Positions 21,859 through 30,322 are shown, counted from the first letter of the stretch. The stretch is 35,231 nucleotides of DNA from CAZNUP01 sp964609775 (GCA_964609775.1 CAZSSJ010000011.1:1-35231), one strand, 5' to 3'. The notes: a model not told the origin generated them from the letters alone. Numbers and translations are program-made.

Positions 21859-22091
21859 ATGCGGGTGGTGAAGGAGTGCAAATCTACTGATCACATTGCT
21901 GTTGACGCCTGTCGGATGATGAGAGGTGAATGCTATTTTATGGCTCTTATTAACAGAATTTTGACTAATGACCAGCTGTCGACGGGGATAAAGGGAGTCA
22001 GTTGGCGGAGGTGTTTCAGCGGGTGAGCAGTGATCAGGGGTGTTTGTCGAAAAGGGAATGCTTAGGTGTCTTGAGTGAGTGGGTTGACTAG
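21859..22091 (+). pseudogene. Frameshifted small unknown gene
   Basis: A GTG at 21865 lies 6 nt after a TATAAT box and opens a frame with CKSTDHIAVDACRMMRGECY. Near 21980 the protein-like sequence moves to another frame (QLAEVFQRVSSDQG, CLSKRECLGVLSEWVD) and ends at 22091. It is probably a broken gene. Four cysteines are in the combined product. Confidence 0.5.
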
Positions 22092-22113
22092 GTGGGAAGA
22101 TCGCACCAGCGGC

Positions 22114-22575
22114 TTAAGAGGGGGTTTCGTCGGGGTTGAGAGGGCTGAGGCTGGAGGCACGGTCGTGAATTGCTCTAAGAAGAGCCAGAACAGAGGGGTT
22201 AGTTAGTTGACCTCTCCGGAGGATTTGTTCAGCAGCAGAAATTGCCGTGTTGGCCTCTTCGAGGGATTGCCGTATCGACTGGGAGTTCTGGGGAGAGTTA
22301 ATGGTGATTGCTTTTTCTAGTTCGGCTAGTGCCTCTCTAATTTCAGAAGAGATGGTGTCTGGAACGGGAAGATATACTCGACCACCTTTTGGGGCGGGAA
22401 GCTCTGAAATTAGAATAATAGCGTTTTTAGCTGTTTGTTGGTCTAAGGGAAGGACAGAAAATCTTTCACCTTCCTCAGGACACCAAGAGTCGGAAGTGTT
22501 CGATTGACCGATGGAAAATCGTGTATCTGGGGGGAGTTGAAAGGTAAGAAGGCCTTCAGGTGTTTTTGCTGCCAT
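22114..22575 (-). CDS. Unknown 153-aa soluble protein
   Basis: The product starts MAAKTPEGLLTFQLPPDTRF. Its second half is helical and rich in Glu/Ala/Ser (SSEIREALAELEKAITINS, then EEANTAISAAEQILRRGQL). No signal or membrane segment. I prefer the ATG at 22575 to the upstream one at 22605, because a TTGACA, 16 bp, TATAGT promoter ends 10 nt before it and the upstream ATG falls inside that promoter. No family recognised. Confidence 0.65.
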   Translation of the reverse strand: MAAKTPEGLLTFQLPPDTRFSIGQSNTSDSWCPEEGERFSVLPLDQQTAKNAIILISELPAPKGGRVYLPVPDTISSEIREALAELEKAITINSPQNSQSIRQSLEEANTAISAAEQILRRGQLTNPSVLALLRAIHDRASSLSPLNPDETPS

Positions 22576-22585
22576 CGGTTTCAAT

Positions 22586-22613
22586 ACTATAGTTGCTTGC
22601 CACAAAATGTCAA
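22586..22613 (-). promoter_or_regulatory. Promoter of the 22114-22575 gene
   Basis: TTGACA (22608-22613), 16 bp, TATAGT (22586-22591), then 10 nt to the ATG. Confidence 0.65.
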
Positions 22614-22760
22614 TGTCTTCTTTAGGATTTTTAGGAAGGCTACTGGCTAGGTAGACTTCTCATACAAGATTCTTGGGAAGTAGCTTGGAGGCAGGGCCGG
22701 TAAGGTGTTGGTAGGGAAGAAGTCCTTCTTAAGGAGGGAGTAGTTTGGGGTTTATGTTTG

Positions 22761-23210
22761 TTAGTAGTTTTTTTCGAGTTTTCTGCTGCCAAAGAACAAG
22801 TTGCTCACGTTATTTCGTTCGTCTCTAAGGTCAAAGGTGCAACTTGCCGTTGTTGCTCCAGTGGAGGTTTCAATGGAACATATATATGGATTGTAGCGAC
22901 GAAGTTGTTTAGTCCATTCGGTTTCGAGCCAAGCTAATGTGTTGGTGCGTGGGCCTTTTGGAAATTTCTGAAAGTGGATGGTCCCTGCGGGGATGTCATT
23001 GTCTTGTGTAACAGGGTATGAACTTTCTCCCTCGCTCAGTTGGCCGGTGATAATAGGACCTTCCGGTGTGAACGTAATGTGTAGAGGGGGAGGAAGGGGG
23101 CCCAGCCTCACCGGTTCAGTGACTATTGAGCCTTCGTGGTTGATGATGTACGTGCCGACACTTCCAAGAATGAGTGCCAACACAATTAGGCTTATGGCTC
23201 TAGGTTTCAT
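22761..23210 (-). CDS. Unknown exported or membrane-anchored protein
   Basis: The 149-aa product begins with a signal or anchor sequence (RAISLIVLALILGSVGTYI). The outside domain has two cysteines (YICSIETSTG and TASCTFDLRDE), possibly a disulfide, and is mainly beta-like. Start at an ATG with TAAAAT 6 nt upstream. No family recognised. Confidence 0.65.
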   Translation of the reverse strand: MKPRAISLIVLALILGSVGTYIINHEGSIVTEPVRLGPLPPPLHITFTPEGPIITGQLSEGESSYPVTQDNDIPAGTIHFQKFPKGPRTNTLAWLETEWTKQLRRYNPYICSIETSTGATTASCTFDLRDERNNVSNLFFGSRKLEKNY

Positions 23211-23216
23211 TGGCCG

Positions 23217-23246
23217 ATTTTAGCACCGGATTGAATTGGAAGCCAA
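23217..23246 (-). promoter_or_regulatory. Leaderless promoter of the 22761-23210 gene
   Basis: TTGGCT (23241-23246), 18 bp, TAAAAT (23217-23222), then 6 nt to the ATG. Confidence 0.6.
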
Positions 23247-23276
23247 TATTTGTTGAAGAGGAGGAATATGGTTTGC

Positions 23277-23314
23277 AAGGGGTGGGCTTGGCGTGCTTGA
23301 AAGCCCACCCCTTT
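23277..23314 (+). repeat. REP hairpin copy 3, intergenic
   Basis: The arms AAGGGGTGGGCTT and AAGCCCACCCCTT pair over 13 bp around a loop containing GCGTGCTTG. It is followed by TTTAAAACTTT words also seen beside the transposase. It lies in the divergent region between 23210 and 23395. Confidence 0.88.
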
Positions 23315-23394
23315 AAAACTTTACCTTTAAAACTTTAAAAGTTTTTGAACTTGGACTTATGGTAAGCGGGGGTTGGTGGTAGACTGGAATGAGG

Positions 23395-24852
23395 ATGGAA
23401 AACAGGCTTAGTGGCCGGTTTAAAATGGAACCTTTTGGGGGAGAGCGGATTTTGATTGGGCACTTTCGGGTGGGGAGGACTGATGGAGTGTCGCTTCAGA
23501 TTTCGGCCTGGAAGGAGATTCTGACCAAAGCCGGGGCGAAGGTGGCGCTAGTTTCAGGAAGTTATAACTGCGGAGCAGATTTTGAGATTCCGCATTTGGA
23601 AAACCAGCTGGACAGTGAGGTCTACCGGGTTGATGAAGGAGCGTTTGACCGGGCGGATGCGTTTGCTGATGAGAAGTCTTTTAAGGAAGCGTTTGGCAGA
23701 ATTTCCAAAGCGGTGGAAAACGGAGTCCGGAAGGCAGTTGCCGAATTTTCTCCGACGAGGATGATTATCAGTAATATTTTTTCCGTTGGCGAGAACATTG
23801 CGGCCGCCGAGGGAATTTTGAAAGTTCTAGATGAAGTTTCTGTGCCGACGCTTCTAATTAACCATGATCTCTATTGGGAAAATCGACGGTATGATCATCC
23901 GCTTTTTTCTTTTGTTCAGACCTATTTAGCCGAGAATTTTCCGCCGAAGCGGAGCTATATTTCTCACGCCTGTATTAATTCGTTGCGGCAAGGGGGGCTC
24001 GTCCGAAGAAAAGGGGTTCATGTTGATCTTTTGCCGGACTCGCTGGATTTTAACCGGGTGCTTCAGGACAAAAACGCGCAATGCGCCAAGCTTTTGCGAC
24101 AGTTTGGCATCCAACCGGAGGATATTATGGTGCTGCAAGCCACCCGGGTGGTTCGGAGAAAAAACATTGAGCTGGCGGTGGATTTTGTTCGGGAACTTTC
24201 GAAAAGTTCTCGTGTTCAAATGATTAAGAAAAGAGGACTATATAGTGGTCGGGGTTTTGATCCGGCGAGGAACAAGATTGTTTTGGTGATTGCGGGTTAT
24301 GCCGAGCGAAGAGATCAGTGGTATCTGCAAAAAGTGATTGACTATGCCAAAAAACAAGGGGTCTATTTTGTTCATTTAGATGGAGCCTTTAATGGTTATC
24401 CTAATGGACACTGGCAAAGAAAACCGGGACTTTTAGACTTGCATATCTATGCTGACCTGGTGACATACCTAAGCAGTGCGGAGGGGTTCGGGAACCAGTT
24501 TTTGGAGGCGGTGCTGTCGAAGACGCCGGTGGTGGTTTTTGAATACTCGGTTTTTCAAGCAGATATTAAGCCCAAGGGATTTGAAGTGATTAGTTTGGGG
24601 AGGGAAATGGGAATTAATCCAGAAACTGGTTTGTCTTTGTGTCCGGAGGTGGTTTTGAAGCGGGCGGCGAGCCAGGCGGTGGATTTGCTGACGGACCCGC
24701 GAAGCTATCGGTTGATGGTGGAAAAGAATTTTGAAATCGGAAGAGAGAATTTCTCGTTTGAGAACACGTTGGAGCGGTTTATTAAGATTATGAAGCCCGG
24801 ATATGTCGAGAGGGCGAGGAGATGGATGCGAAATGTAGAGGTTGATGTTTAA
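23395..24852 (+). CDS. Family 4 glycosyltransferase
   Basis: It transfers a sugar from a nucleotide-sugar donor. The 485-aa product has the GT-B layout. The N-terminal half begins IGHFRVGRTDGVSLQISAW, with a glycine-rich acceptor loop. The C-terminal half holds the retaining GT4 signature EGFGNQFLEAVLSKTPVVVF, including the E-x7-E pair. The MVLQATRVVRRKNIELAVDF block is the usual linker strand. The acceptor is unknown. The start at 23395 fits a TAGACT box ending 9 nt upstream; the ATG at 23389 is only 3 nt from it. The phosphoribosyltransferase-type gene follows after 32 bp. Confidence 0.85.
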   Translation: MENRLSGRFKMEPFGGERILIGHFRVGRTDGVSLQISAWKEILTKAGAKVALVSGSYNCGADFEIPHLENQLDSEVYRVDEGAFDRADAFADEKSFKEAFGRISKAVENGVRKAVAEFSPTRMIISNIFSVGENIAAAEGILKVLDEVSVPTLLINHDLYWENRRYDHPLFSFVQTYLAENFPPKRSYISHACINSLRQGGLVRRKGVHVDLLPDSLDFNRVLQDKNAQCAKLLRQFGIQPEDIMVLQATRVVRRKNIELAVDFVRELSKSSRVQMIKKRGLYSGRGFDPARNKIVLVIAGYAERRDQWYLQKVIDYAKKQGVYFVHLDGAFNGYPNGHWQRKPGLLDLHIYADLVTYLSSAEGFGNQFLEAVLSKTPVVVFEYSVFQADIKPKGFEVISLGREMGINPETGLSLCPEVVLKRAASQAVDLLTDPRSYRLMVEKNFEIGRENFSFENTLERFIKIMKPGYVERARRWMRNVEVDV

Positions 24853-24884
24853 ATAGGGGGGTTATTGTTGGGAAGGGGGAGAGC

Positions 24885-25547
24885 GTGTTTGAAGATCGGG
24901 GAGAGGCGGGGAGGGAACTGGCTAAAAAATTAGCGGCCTTGAGGCTGCGGGATCCTTTGGTGCTGGCGCTGCCCCGCGGAGGGGTGCCGGTGGGGCTGGA
25001 GGTGGCCGCGTTTTTGGGAGCGCCCCTGGAGGCATTTGTGGTGCGGAAGCTGGGGGTTCCGGGGCATGAAGAGTTTGGGTTTGGAGCGGTGGCTCAGGAT
25101 GGAACGACGGTTGTTGATCAAGCGGTGGTTGCGGAGTTGGGGATTTCGGCGGAGCAGGTGTCGGGAGTGATCAGGAGAGAGAAGGCGGAAGTGCACCGGA
25201 GGGTGAAGCTCTATCGGGGTGGACGAAGGGGGTTGATGCTTGCGAGGAAGAATGTGGTGGTGGTGGACGATGGGCTGGCGACGGGGGTGTCGATGCGGGT
25301 GGCCGTGGAGGCAGTTTTGAAGCAGAGACCCAAGCGGTTGGTGGTGGCGGTGCCGGTGGGCAGTGGGGACGCGGTTTCCAGCTTGCGGGAGAGGCTGCGG
25401 CCGGCAGACGAGGTGGTTTGTTTAGACACTCCGGAGAATTTTTCAGCGGTGGGGATGTGGTATCGGCATTTTCCCCAAGTGACGGATGAGGAAGTGGTGA
25501 GAGTGCTTGAGGAAGCAAGGGCGAGGTTTAGGGCGGGCAAGGTTTAG
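24885..25547 (+). CDS. Phosphoribosyltransferase-type protein
   Basis: The 220-aa product has the type I PRTase fold. The PRPP-binding loop is KNVVVVDDGLATGVSM (about 122-137), with the two adjacent acidic residues. ALPRGGVPVGLEVA and KLGVPGHEEFGFGAV match the COG1926 group, which is often annotated only as predicted phosphoribosyltransferase. The substrate is unknown. The start is GTG, with GGGGGAG 4 nt upstream, as expected for the second gene of an operon. The coding strand is very G-rich. Confidence 0.82.
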   Translation: MFEDRGEAGRELAKKLAALRLRDPLVLALPRGGVPVGLEVAAFLGAPLEAFVVRKLGVPGHEEFGFGAVAQDGTTVVDQAVVAELGISAEQVSGVIRREKAEVHRRVKLYRGGRRGLMLARKNVVVVDDGLATGVSMRVAVEAVLKQRPKRLVVAVPVGSGDAVSSLRERLRPADEVVCLDTPENFSAVGMWYRHFPQVTDEEVVRVLEEARARFRAGKV

Positions 25548-25554
25548 GTTGGTT

Positions 25555-26487
25555 TCAAGAAATGACGGGAGACTTTCTTTTCTGCCAGAGCAGGAGGATG
25601 GTTAGGATGATGATGACGAGAACAAGCCCGGTGATGACGATCAGGGCTTGGGGTGAGAAGAGGACGATTTCTTCTTTGACGACGATAGTGAGGTTGAACT
25701 CGCGGACGTCGCCTGTCAGGTTAATGCTTTGCTCGCCTTTAAAGCGGCCAGAGGTGATGGTGACCTGGTGCTCTCCGGGTTCGATATTGGCAAAAGAGGC
25801 TAAGCCGTTTTTGTCGGTGGTTTTAGTCTGGGGAGTGGAGGCGATGGTGACCTTGGCGCCGGCGATCGGTTTTTGGGCGACGCTTAGGACTTTGACGTTT
25901 ACCTTATAGCCTTGGATCTTGGCTTCTTCGGGGACTTCCCCTGACGGCTCCAGGCCTTCTTTTTGGGGGACGGGCCGAAGGTCTGAAGAGACGATTTTTA
26001 GACTGCCGGTGGTGATGTGGCCAAGAGTGGTGGCGGAGATTTCATTAGACCAGGAACCCGTGGCGCAACCATTGGCGCCCAGGATTTTGAAGTAGTAGGT
26101 GGTGTTTGGGGAGAGGTGTTGGACGAGGTAGGTTCGCGTACCCTGGCCACCGATGTTGTCCTGACCGAACTGAATGACACCAGATTTTAGGCCGAAAGCA
26201 AGAGCGTAGCGATTGATGGGATCATCGGCGGGGGTGAAATAGAGCGTAATGCTGGTGCCGTCCTCGGGGATAGCACCGTAGAGCCAGGGAGCTTTGGCCC
26301 CAGGGGGTTGGTCGCCGCAGCCGGGAGCCGGGGGGGGGGAAGTGCCTTGACTGGTGGTGTTGGATGATTGGCCGGCGCCGTAGAGTCCGCTGCCGAAAGT
26401 TCCTGATCCAAAGGTTGCAGCCTGGACAGGTGGGATGAGAAGGAAAATTGAGATGGACAGTGATAGGAGTAGTTGGAGGAACTTCAT
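25555..26487 (-). CDS. Surface protein with Fn3 and CarboxypepD-like domains
   Basis: The 310-aa product has an N-terminal signal peptide and then a Gly/Ser-rich segment (FGSGTFGSGLYGAGQSS). A fibronectin-III-like domain follows (about 60-155, with YLVQHLSPNTTYYFKILG), then a carboxypeptidase-regulatory-like beta domain (about 190-265, AGAKVTIASTPQTKTTDKNG). One transmembrane helix lies near the C-terminus (ALIVITGLVLVIIILTILLL). This is a wall-side protein held in the membrane. The Gly/aromatic segment resembles the end of the small protein at 27546. It is divergent from tatA. Confidence 0.8.
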   Translation of the reverse strand: MKFLQLLLSLSISIFLLIPPVQAATFGSGTFGSGLYGAGQSSNTTSQGTSPPPAPGCGDQPPGAKAPWLYGAIPEDGTSITLYFTPADDPINRYALAFGLKSGVIQFGQDNIGGQGTRTYLVQHLSPNTTYYFKILGANGCATGSWSNEISATTLGHITTGSLKIVSSDLRPVPQKEGLEPSGEVPEEAKIQGYKVNVKVLSVAQKPIAGAKVTIASTPQTKTTDKNGLASFANIEPGEHQVTITSGRFKGEQSINLTGDVREFNLTIVVKEEIVLFSPQALIVITGLVLVIIILTILLLWQKRKSPVIS

Positions 26488-26504
26488 GGTTTGGTGACTG
26501 CCTA

Positions 26505-26533
26505 TTGAAATGGGTCAGGCAGTTAGTGATAAT
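26505..26533 (+). promoter_or_regulatory. Promoter upstream of tatA
   Basis: TTGAAA (26505-26510), 17 bp, GATAAT (26528-26533). It gives a leader of about 70 nt before tatA. Confidence 0.6.
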
Positions 26534-26608
26534 ATCATATATACCCATCATAAGGTAAATTGTTATGCGTTCGCCGCGTTTTGGTGGGTATTAATCGTTA
26601 AGATTATA

Positions 26609-26797
26609 ATGTTTGGTCTTGGAGCCCAAGAGCTCATTATCATCCTGGTCATTGTTCTGGTCCTTTTCGGCGGGAAGAAACTTCCGGAGCTTTCGAAAGG
26701 GATTTCTGATGCGATTCGGGAGATTCGCAAAGGTTTTGGGGATGAAAAGGAAGAAAGTTCTGAAGAAGCAAAAGGTGGGAGGTCAAAGAAAGCATGA
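26609..26797 (+). CDS. tatA: Sec-independent translocase TatA
   Basis: TatA forms the channel that carries folded proteins across the membrane. The 62-aa product has the standard plan: a short transmembrane helix (ELIIILVIVLVLFGGKKLPEL) with the conserved FGxxKLPEL hinge, an amphipathic helix (ISDAIREIRKGFGD), and a charged tail. The start is the ATG at 26609; the longer frame from 26510 is not part of the family. tatC begins inside it. No separate TatB is visible, as in minimal Tat systems. Confidence 0.93.
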   Translation: MFGLGAQELIIILVIVLVLFGGKKLPELSKGISDAIREIRKGFGDEKEESSEEAKGGRSKKA

Positions 26798-27512
26798 TGG
26801 CACTTCGTTGAAGTTGACTTTTCTGGACCATGCTCTGGAGCTGCGGTCACGGTTAATTTTGTCGCTGGGGTTTCTTCTTCTGGGGTCGGTTGCGGGCTAT
26901 TTTTTTGAGGATCGGATTTTAGCTTTTTTGGTTAGGCCGCTTGGTCAGCCACTTTATTACACCTCACCAGGGGGTGGGTTCAGCTTCACTTTGGAAATCG
27001 CGGTTTTTTTTGGGTTTGTGGTTTGTTTACCTTTTTTGGTTTTTCAAAGCCTGCGGTTTGTGGAGCCAGCGATTCCAAAGAGGGCCAGATTTTCCGTTGG
27101 GTTTCTTCTGGGTGGGAGTCTTTTTTTGATGCTTGCCGGGATGGCTTTTGCCTATTTTGTCAGTCTGCCAATCGCCCTTAATTTTCTGAGCAAATTCAGT
27201 TCCGATGAGGTGAAATCTTTAATTTCCGCGAGGGAGTATTTTTCCTTTGTAATGACGTATTTGCTGGGTTTTGGGCTTCTTTTCCAGCTGCCGCTCGTTC
27301 TTGTTTTTGTTAACCGGACGGTGCCTCTGCGGTTTAGCCAGCTCATGCGTTGGCAACGGTTGGTGATTTTGGGCGCGTTTGTCGTGGCGGCGGTTCTTAC
27401 CCCAACCCCTGATGTTGTTAATCAGACAATCATGGCAATCCCGATTATTCTTTTATATCAGCTGGCAATTTTAATTGTGTGGTTTAGCAATTGGCGCAGT
27501 GGAAGCTCTTGA
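26742..27512 (+). CDS. tatC: Sec-independent translocase TatC
   Basis: TatC binds the twin-arginine signal of Tat substrates. The 256-aa product has six transmembrane helices and the conserved opening LTFLDHALELRSRLI. FVEPAIPKRAR and the final ILTPTPDV-type loop (AAVLTPTPDVVNQT) are also typical. I place the start at the ATG at 26742, 56 bp inside tatA and preceded by GGGG. The ATG nearest the tatA stop is out of frame. This means translational coupling with tatA. Confidence 0.92.
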   Translation: MKRKKVLKKQKVGGQRKHDGTSLKLTFLDHALELRSRLILSLGFLLLGSVAGYFFEDRILAFLVRPLGQPLYYTSPGGGFSFTLEIAVFFGFVVCLPFLVFQSLRFVEPAIPKRARFSVGFLLGGSLFLMLAGMAFAYFVSLPIALNFLSKFSSDEVKSLISAREYFSFVMTYLLGFGLLFQLPLVLVFVNRTVPLRFSQLMRWQRLVILGAFVVAAVLTPTPDVVNQTIMAIPIILLYQLAILIVWFSNWRSGSS

Positions 27513-27537
27513 TTCTGGGGTGAATCTGGGCTATAAA
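27509..27537 (+). promoter_or_regulatory. Leaderless promoter of the 27546 gene
   Basis: TTGATT (27509-27514), 17 bp, TATAAA (27532-27537), then 8 nt to the ATG. It starts at the tatC stop codon. Confidence 0.65.
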
Positions 27538-27545
27538 TATAGGAC

Positions 27546-27758
27546 ATGAGGTCGTTCAGAAGTTTGCTTCAGCGGAAGATGGGCCGGAGAGAATTTCTTC
27601 TCTACTTGGGCCTTGTTCTTTTGACGGTCAGCGGAATTTCCAGCCGGTTAAAAAGTCTTTCGCGGGTTAACCCCTCGAAGGCTAAAAAGGGCCGCCCTCA
27701 AGCTTTCGGGTTTGGCGCCGGGCCATACGGAGGAACGCCCAGAAAGGAGACTAGCTAG
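27546..27758 (+). CDS. Small protein with a Tat-type signal
   Basis: The 70-aa product carries GRREFLLYLG at residues 13-22, a twin-arginine motif of the RRxFL kind, followed by a hydrophobic stretch (LVLLTVSGIS). The last part (AFGFGAGPYGGTP) is Gly/aromatic. It comes directly after tatA-tatC, a strong hint that it is a Tat substrate. The signal has no obvious cleavage site, so it may remain anchored. The Gly/aromatic tail recalls sequences in phage-like structural proteins and in the surface protein at 25555. The next gene begins 3 bp after its stop. Confidence 0.65.
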   Translation: MRSFRSLLQRKMGRREFLLYLGLVLLTVSGISSRLKSLSRVNPSKAKKGRPQAFGFGAGPYGGTPRKETS

Positions 27759-27760
27759 GT

Positions 27761-28186
27761 ATGGCTAGACTGCCGACTGTTGGTGGGGACGATGGCGGTT
27801 GGGGAACGATCCTCAACACTTATTTGTCGGTGGAGCATGGTTCAGGTGGGACGCATTCGGAGCCTCTCACTGTTCAGCTGATCATGAAGGCGACGGTGAT
27901 AACCTCCGGGGCCACCTCCGGCAGTCACTATTCAGTTAGTGCGACGACCGACCAGATCATTGTGGTTAACAAGTCGAGCGCCTCGGCTTCCTATTTGGAC
28001 CTTCCGGCCTCGCCCACGACTGGGACAACCTATCGAATTAAAGACGGCAAGGGGGATGCGGCGACGAATAATATTACGATTGCCCCGGCTTCCGGGACCA
28101 TTGACGGCGACTCGAATGTCATTATTAATGCCAACTACGCTTCAGTGGACCTGGTTTATAATGGCACGGAGTGGAATATTATTTAG
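27761..28186 (+). CDS. Phage-tail-like structural protein 1
   Basis: The 141-aa product starts with LPTVGGDDGGWGTILNTYLS, a motif common in phage and phage-like tail-fibre or head-fibre proteins of this lineage. Beta-rich repeats follow (TTDQIIVVNKSSASASYLDL, with NNITIAPASGTIDGDSNVII at the end). No signal peptide. It opens a three-gene set of similar proteins, all + strand and closely spaced. Bases are more C-rich on the coding strand than in neighbouring genes. Role in surface attachment is an inference. Confidence 0.65.
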   Translation: MARLPTVGGDDGGWGTILNTYLSVEHGSGGTHSEPLTVQLIMKATVITSGATSGSHYSVSATTDQIIVVNKSSASASYLDLPASPTTGTTYRIKDGKGDAATNNITIAPASGTIDGDSNVIINANYASVDLVYNGTEWNII

Positions 28187-28194
28187 ATTAAGCC

Positions 28195-28719
28195 ATGGCT
28201 TATTTTCCATCGGTTACAGTTAGCTCCATCACCGCCGGAGAAAACCATCTGGGAGCCATTGGTGGGAACACTACCATCATCACGGCCACGCCGACTTTAT
28301 CTGTCGCCGGAGCCTATTCAGCCGGGGACTTTGTCGGCACCACGAGCACAGCCATTACCTTGACCAATAGCGCCAGGGTTAATGCCGGCTCCGGCATCAT
28401 CCAATCGGCAGTTCTTGTTGACGGCGACGTTCAGTCCGTCTCCATGGAGCTTTGGGTTTTTGACACCACTTTCACTCCCCCGACAGACAATGCTGCCTGG
28501 AGCATTTCCGACGCCGTCGCTGCCACTCTGGTTGGTGTTGTTCCTTTCACAACCTATTACACGAGCGCTTTAAACAGCGTTTCTCAAGCCGATAATTTAG
28601 GGATAGGGTTTGTCTGCGGCGCCAGCTCCAGAAATCTTTTTGCCGCCCTGGTCACCCGCGGCACTCCCACTTTCACAAGCGGTAATCTGTCAATCCGTTT
28701 AGTCATTACCCAAGACTAG
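28195..28719 (+). CDS. Phage-tail-like structural protein 2
   Basis: The 174-aa product contains the segment AYSAGDFVGTTSTAITLTN, then SAVLVDGDVQSVSMELWVFD. I recall this pattern from minor structural or neck proteins of tailed phages. Beta-sandwich-like, without membrane segments or signal. It starts 9 bp after the previous stop. No capsid, portal or terminase gene is visible, so this is not a prophage. Confidence 0.6.
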   Translation: MAYFPSVTVSSITAGENHLGAIGGNTTIITATPTLSVAGAYSAGDFVGTTSTAITLTNSARVNAGSGIIQSAVLVDGDVQSVSMELWVFDTTFTPPTDNAAWSISDAVAATLVGVVPFTTYYTSALNSVSQADNLGIGFVCGASSRNLFAALVTRGTPTFTSGNLSIRLVITQD

Positions 28720-28721
28720 TT

Positions 28722-30266
28722 ATGCCCCATCCCAAAGCCCTCGCACAGATCCGATCTGCTCCGGGAAGTCCTTACCACCTCTATGACAATTTTGCTAATA
28801 ACCTGGCCACCGGGGCTGTGAATGGCACCCTGGCCACATCGGCGGGCAAAAATGTCACCGGGACCACGACGCAACGAACCCGGACAGTCGTTGAAACCAC
28901 CGCTCAAACGAGCATTACATCAGGGACTCTTTCGTTTGCTGACGGCAACGATGCCTACGGGGATCCAATTTTGCGCTATGGTGCCTTCACCCGGACGACT
29001 GGGCTCATGATCATCGGTGAGGTGACGCCCAACACTGCTGCGAGCCAGGTGAGCGGTCTTGGCTGGACCAATGTGGCAACCCCCACTGCAGCAACAGATT
29101 TTGAGATTCTCAACTTTCAGTGTAATAACAACCGCTTTGTCGCCCGGGATAACAGCTCGGCCACTGCAGTGGGCGAAAGCGATTTGGTCGTGGGGACGAC
29201 CTATCAAGTGTGCGTGATTCTTCGGGGAGGGGTGACCGGGGGAGTCCATTGGCTCATTAAAGGTGGCGTGTATAAATATTGGACACTCCTTTTTACCAAT
29301 AACCAAGACAGCACATCAACCATGTATCCCTGTGTTCTTTCGGTGGATAATGCTATCACTTTCCGCAATATCCGCGTTCCCACAACTTGCTGGCTGCCGG
29401 TTCCGTTTGCGGATGACGGTTTTGCTCTCACCACTGAGTCAACTCCTGGCACCCGGACTGACGGCCAGGAGTTGGATGGGACAGTCACTGATGGCCTTGG
29501 CCATCAGGAAGGAGCTGCGGGATCGGGCCTTGTCGGCGGAGGGGGGAACGGGGTAACTTGGTCCAGCACGACCGGTGTCTATTCGGTCAACAGTTTCAGC
29601 GGCAACGGCAAAGCCGTTGGCAGCCCCACTTTGGGGGCAGAGCTATCTTCGGGCACTTTGACTGTTGGGAGCTGGTATGAGATCACCGCCTCGCAAACTA
29701 ACTACTTCTATACCGGCTCCGCGGTCGGGGACACTTTTGTAGCTTCGGCAGCAACCGCTCTTGATGCCAATAATAAAGTTAAACTGATTACCCTTTCTTC
29801 GATGTTTGCGACGATCACCGGCCCCAACCCGGACAACCTGCAGTCGGTGGACATCACCTGCGGATCGCGTCAGCAAGCGGGACTGGTTTTTAACCTGGAC
29901 AGCCGGACCGATCCGCAGAATTTCATCCTGCTCTATGTCAGCCGCCTGGGCAGCAAGATCTGGGTTGATGAATATGTCAGCGGCACCCGCACTAGTTTGG
30001 TAAACACCGCTTTCACCTACGGAGCTTCTGCAGCGCTTAGGGGCATCATCCAGAGAAACAGCACTAATGACGCGATGATTTTTGCGGCCTACTATAATAA
30101 TGTGATCGTCGGTTCAACTCTAACCACCGTGACCTATAACACCAATCTCCTCTACGGCCTGTTCACAACAAGGTCCGGCGACGGAACCAATTTTAATTCC
30201 TTTAATAACTGGGGACTGCGACCACGGGGCACTGCCAATGAATACGGTTTTTTAGATAGCCTTTGA
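28722..30266 (+). CDS. Phage-tail-like structural protein 3 (large)
   Basis: The 514-aa product begins MPHPKALAQIRSAPGSPYHL and is rich in Thr, Ser, Gly and Asn with many short beta strands. Two lectin/concanavalin-like jelly-roll stretches seem likely, at about residues 20-230 and 260-510 (SRTDPQNFILLYVSRLGSKI). Such proteins are often receptor-binding fibres or bulky surface proteins. It starts 3 bp after the previous stop, without a visible ribosome binding site. The specific role is not known. Confidence 0.6.
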   Translation: MPHPKALAQIRSAPGSPYHLYDNFANNLATGAVNGTLATSAGKNVTGTTTQRTRTVVETTAQTSITSGTLSFADGNDAYGDPILRYGAFTRTTGLMIIGEVTPNTAASQVSGLGWTNVATPTAATDFEILNFQCNNNRFVARDNSSATAVGESDLVVGTTYQVCVILRGGVTGGVHWLIKGGVYKYWTLLFTNNQDSTSTMYPCVLSVDNAITFRNIRVPTTCWLPVPFADDGFALTTESTPGTRTDGQELDGTVTDGLGHQEGAAGSGLVGGGGNGVTWSSTTGVYSVNSFSGNGKAVGSPTLGAELSSGTLTVGSWYEITASQTNYFYTGSAVGDTFVASAATALDANNKVKLITLSSMFATITGPNPDNLQSVDITCGSRQQAGLVFNLDSRTDPQNFILLYVSRLGSKIWVDEYVSGTRTSLVNTAFTYGASAALRGIIQRNSTNDAMIFAAYYNNVIVGSTLTTVTYNTNLLYGLFTTRSGDGTNFNSFNNWGLRPRGTANEYGFLDSL

Positions 30267-30310
30267 AGTTAAATAGCCATATTTTATGGAAGAAGGAGAT
30301 TGGGTTTTGG

Positions 30311-30316
30311 TAAGAT
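30311..30316 (+). promoter_or_regulatory. -10 box of the C39-like peptidase gene
   Basis: TAAGAT ends 6 nt before the ATG at 30323. The -35 region is weak. Confidence 0.45.
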
Positions 30317-30322
30317 GCCGGA

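Noticed and set aside
27761..30266. Prophage remnant
   Set aside because: Only tail-fibre-like proteins are present. No integrase, terminase, portal, capsid or lysis genes are found around them.
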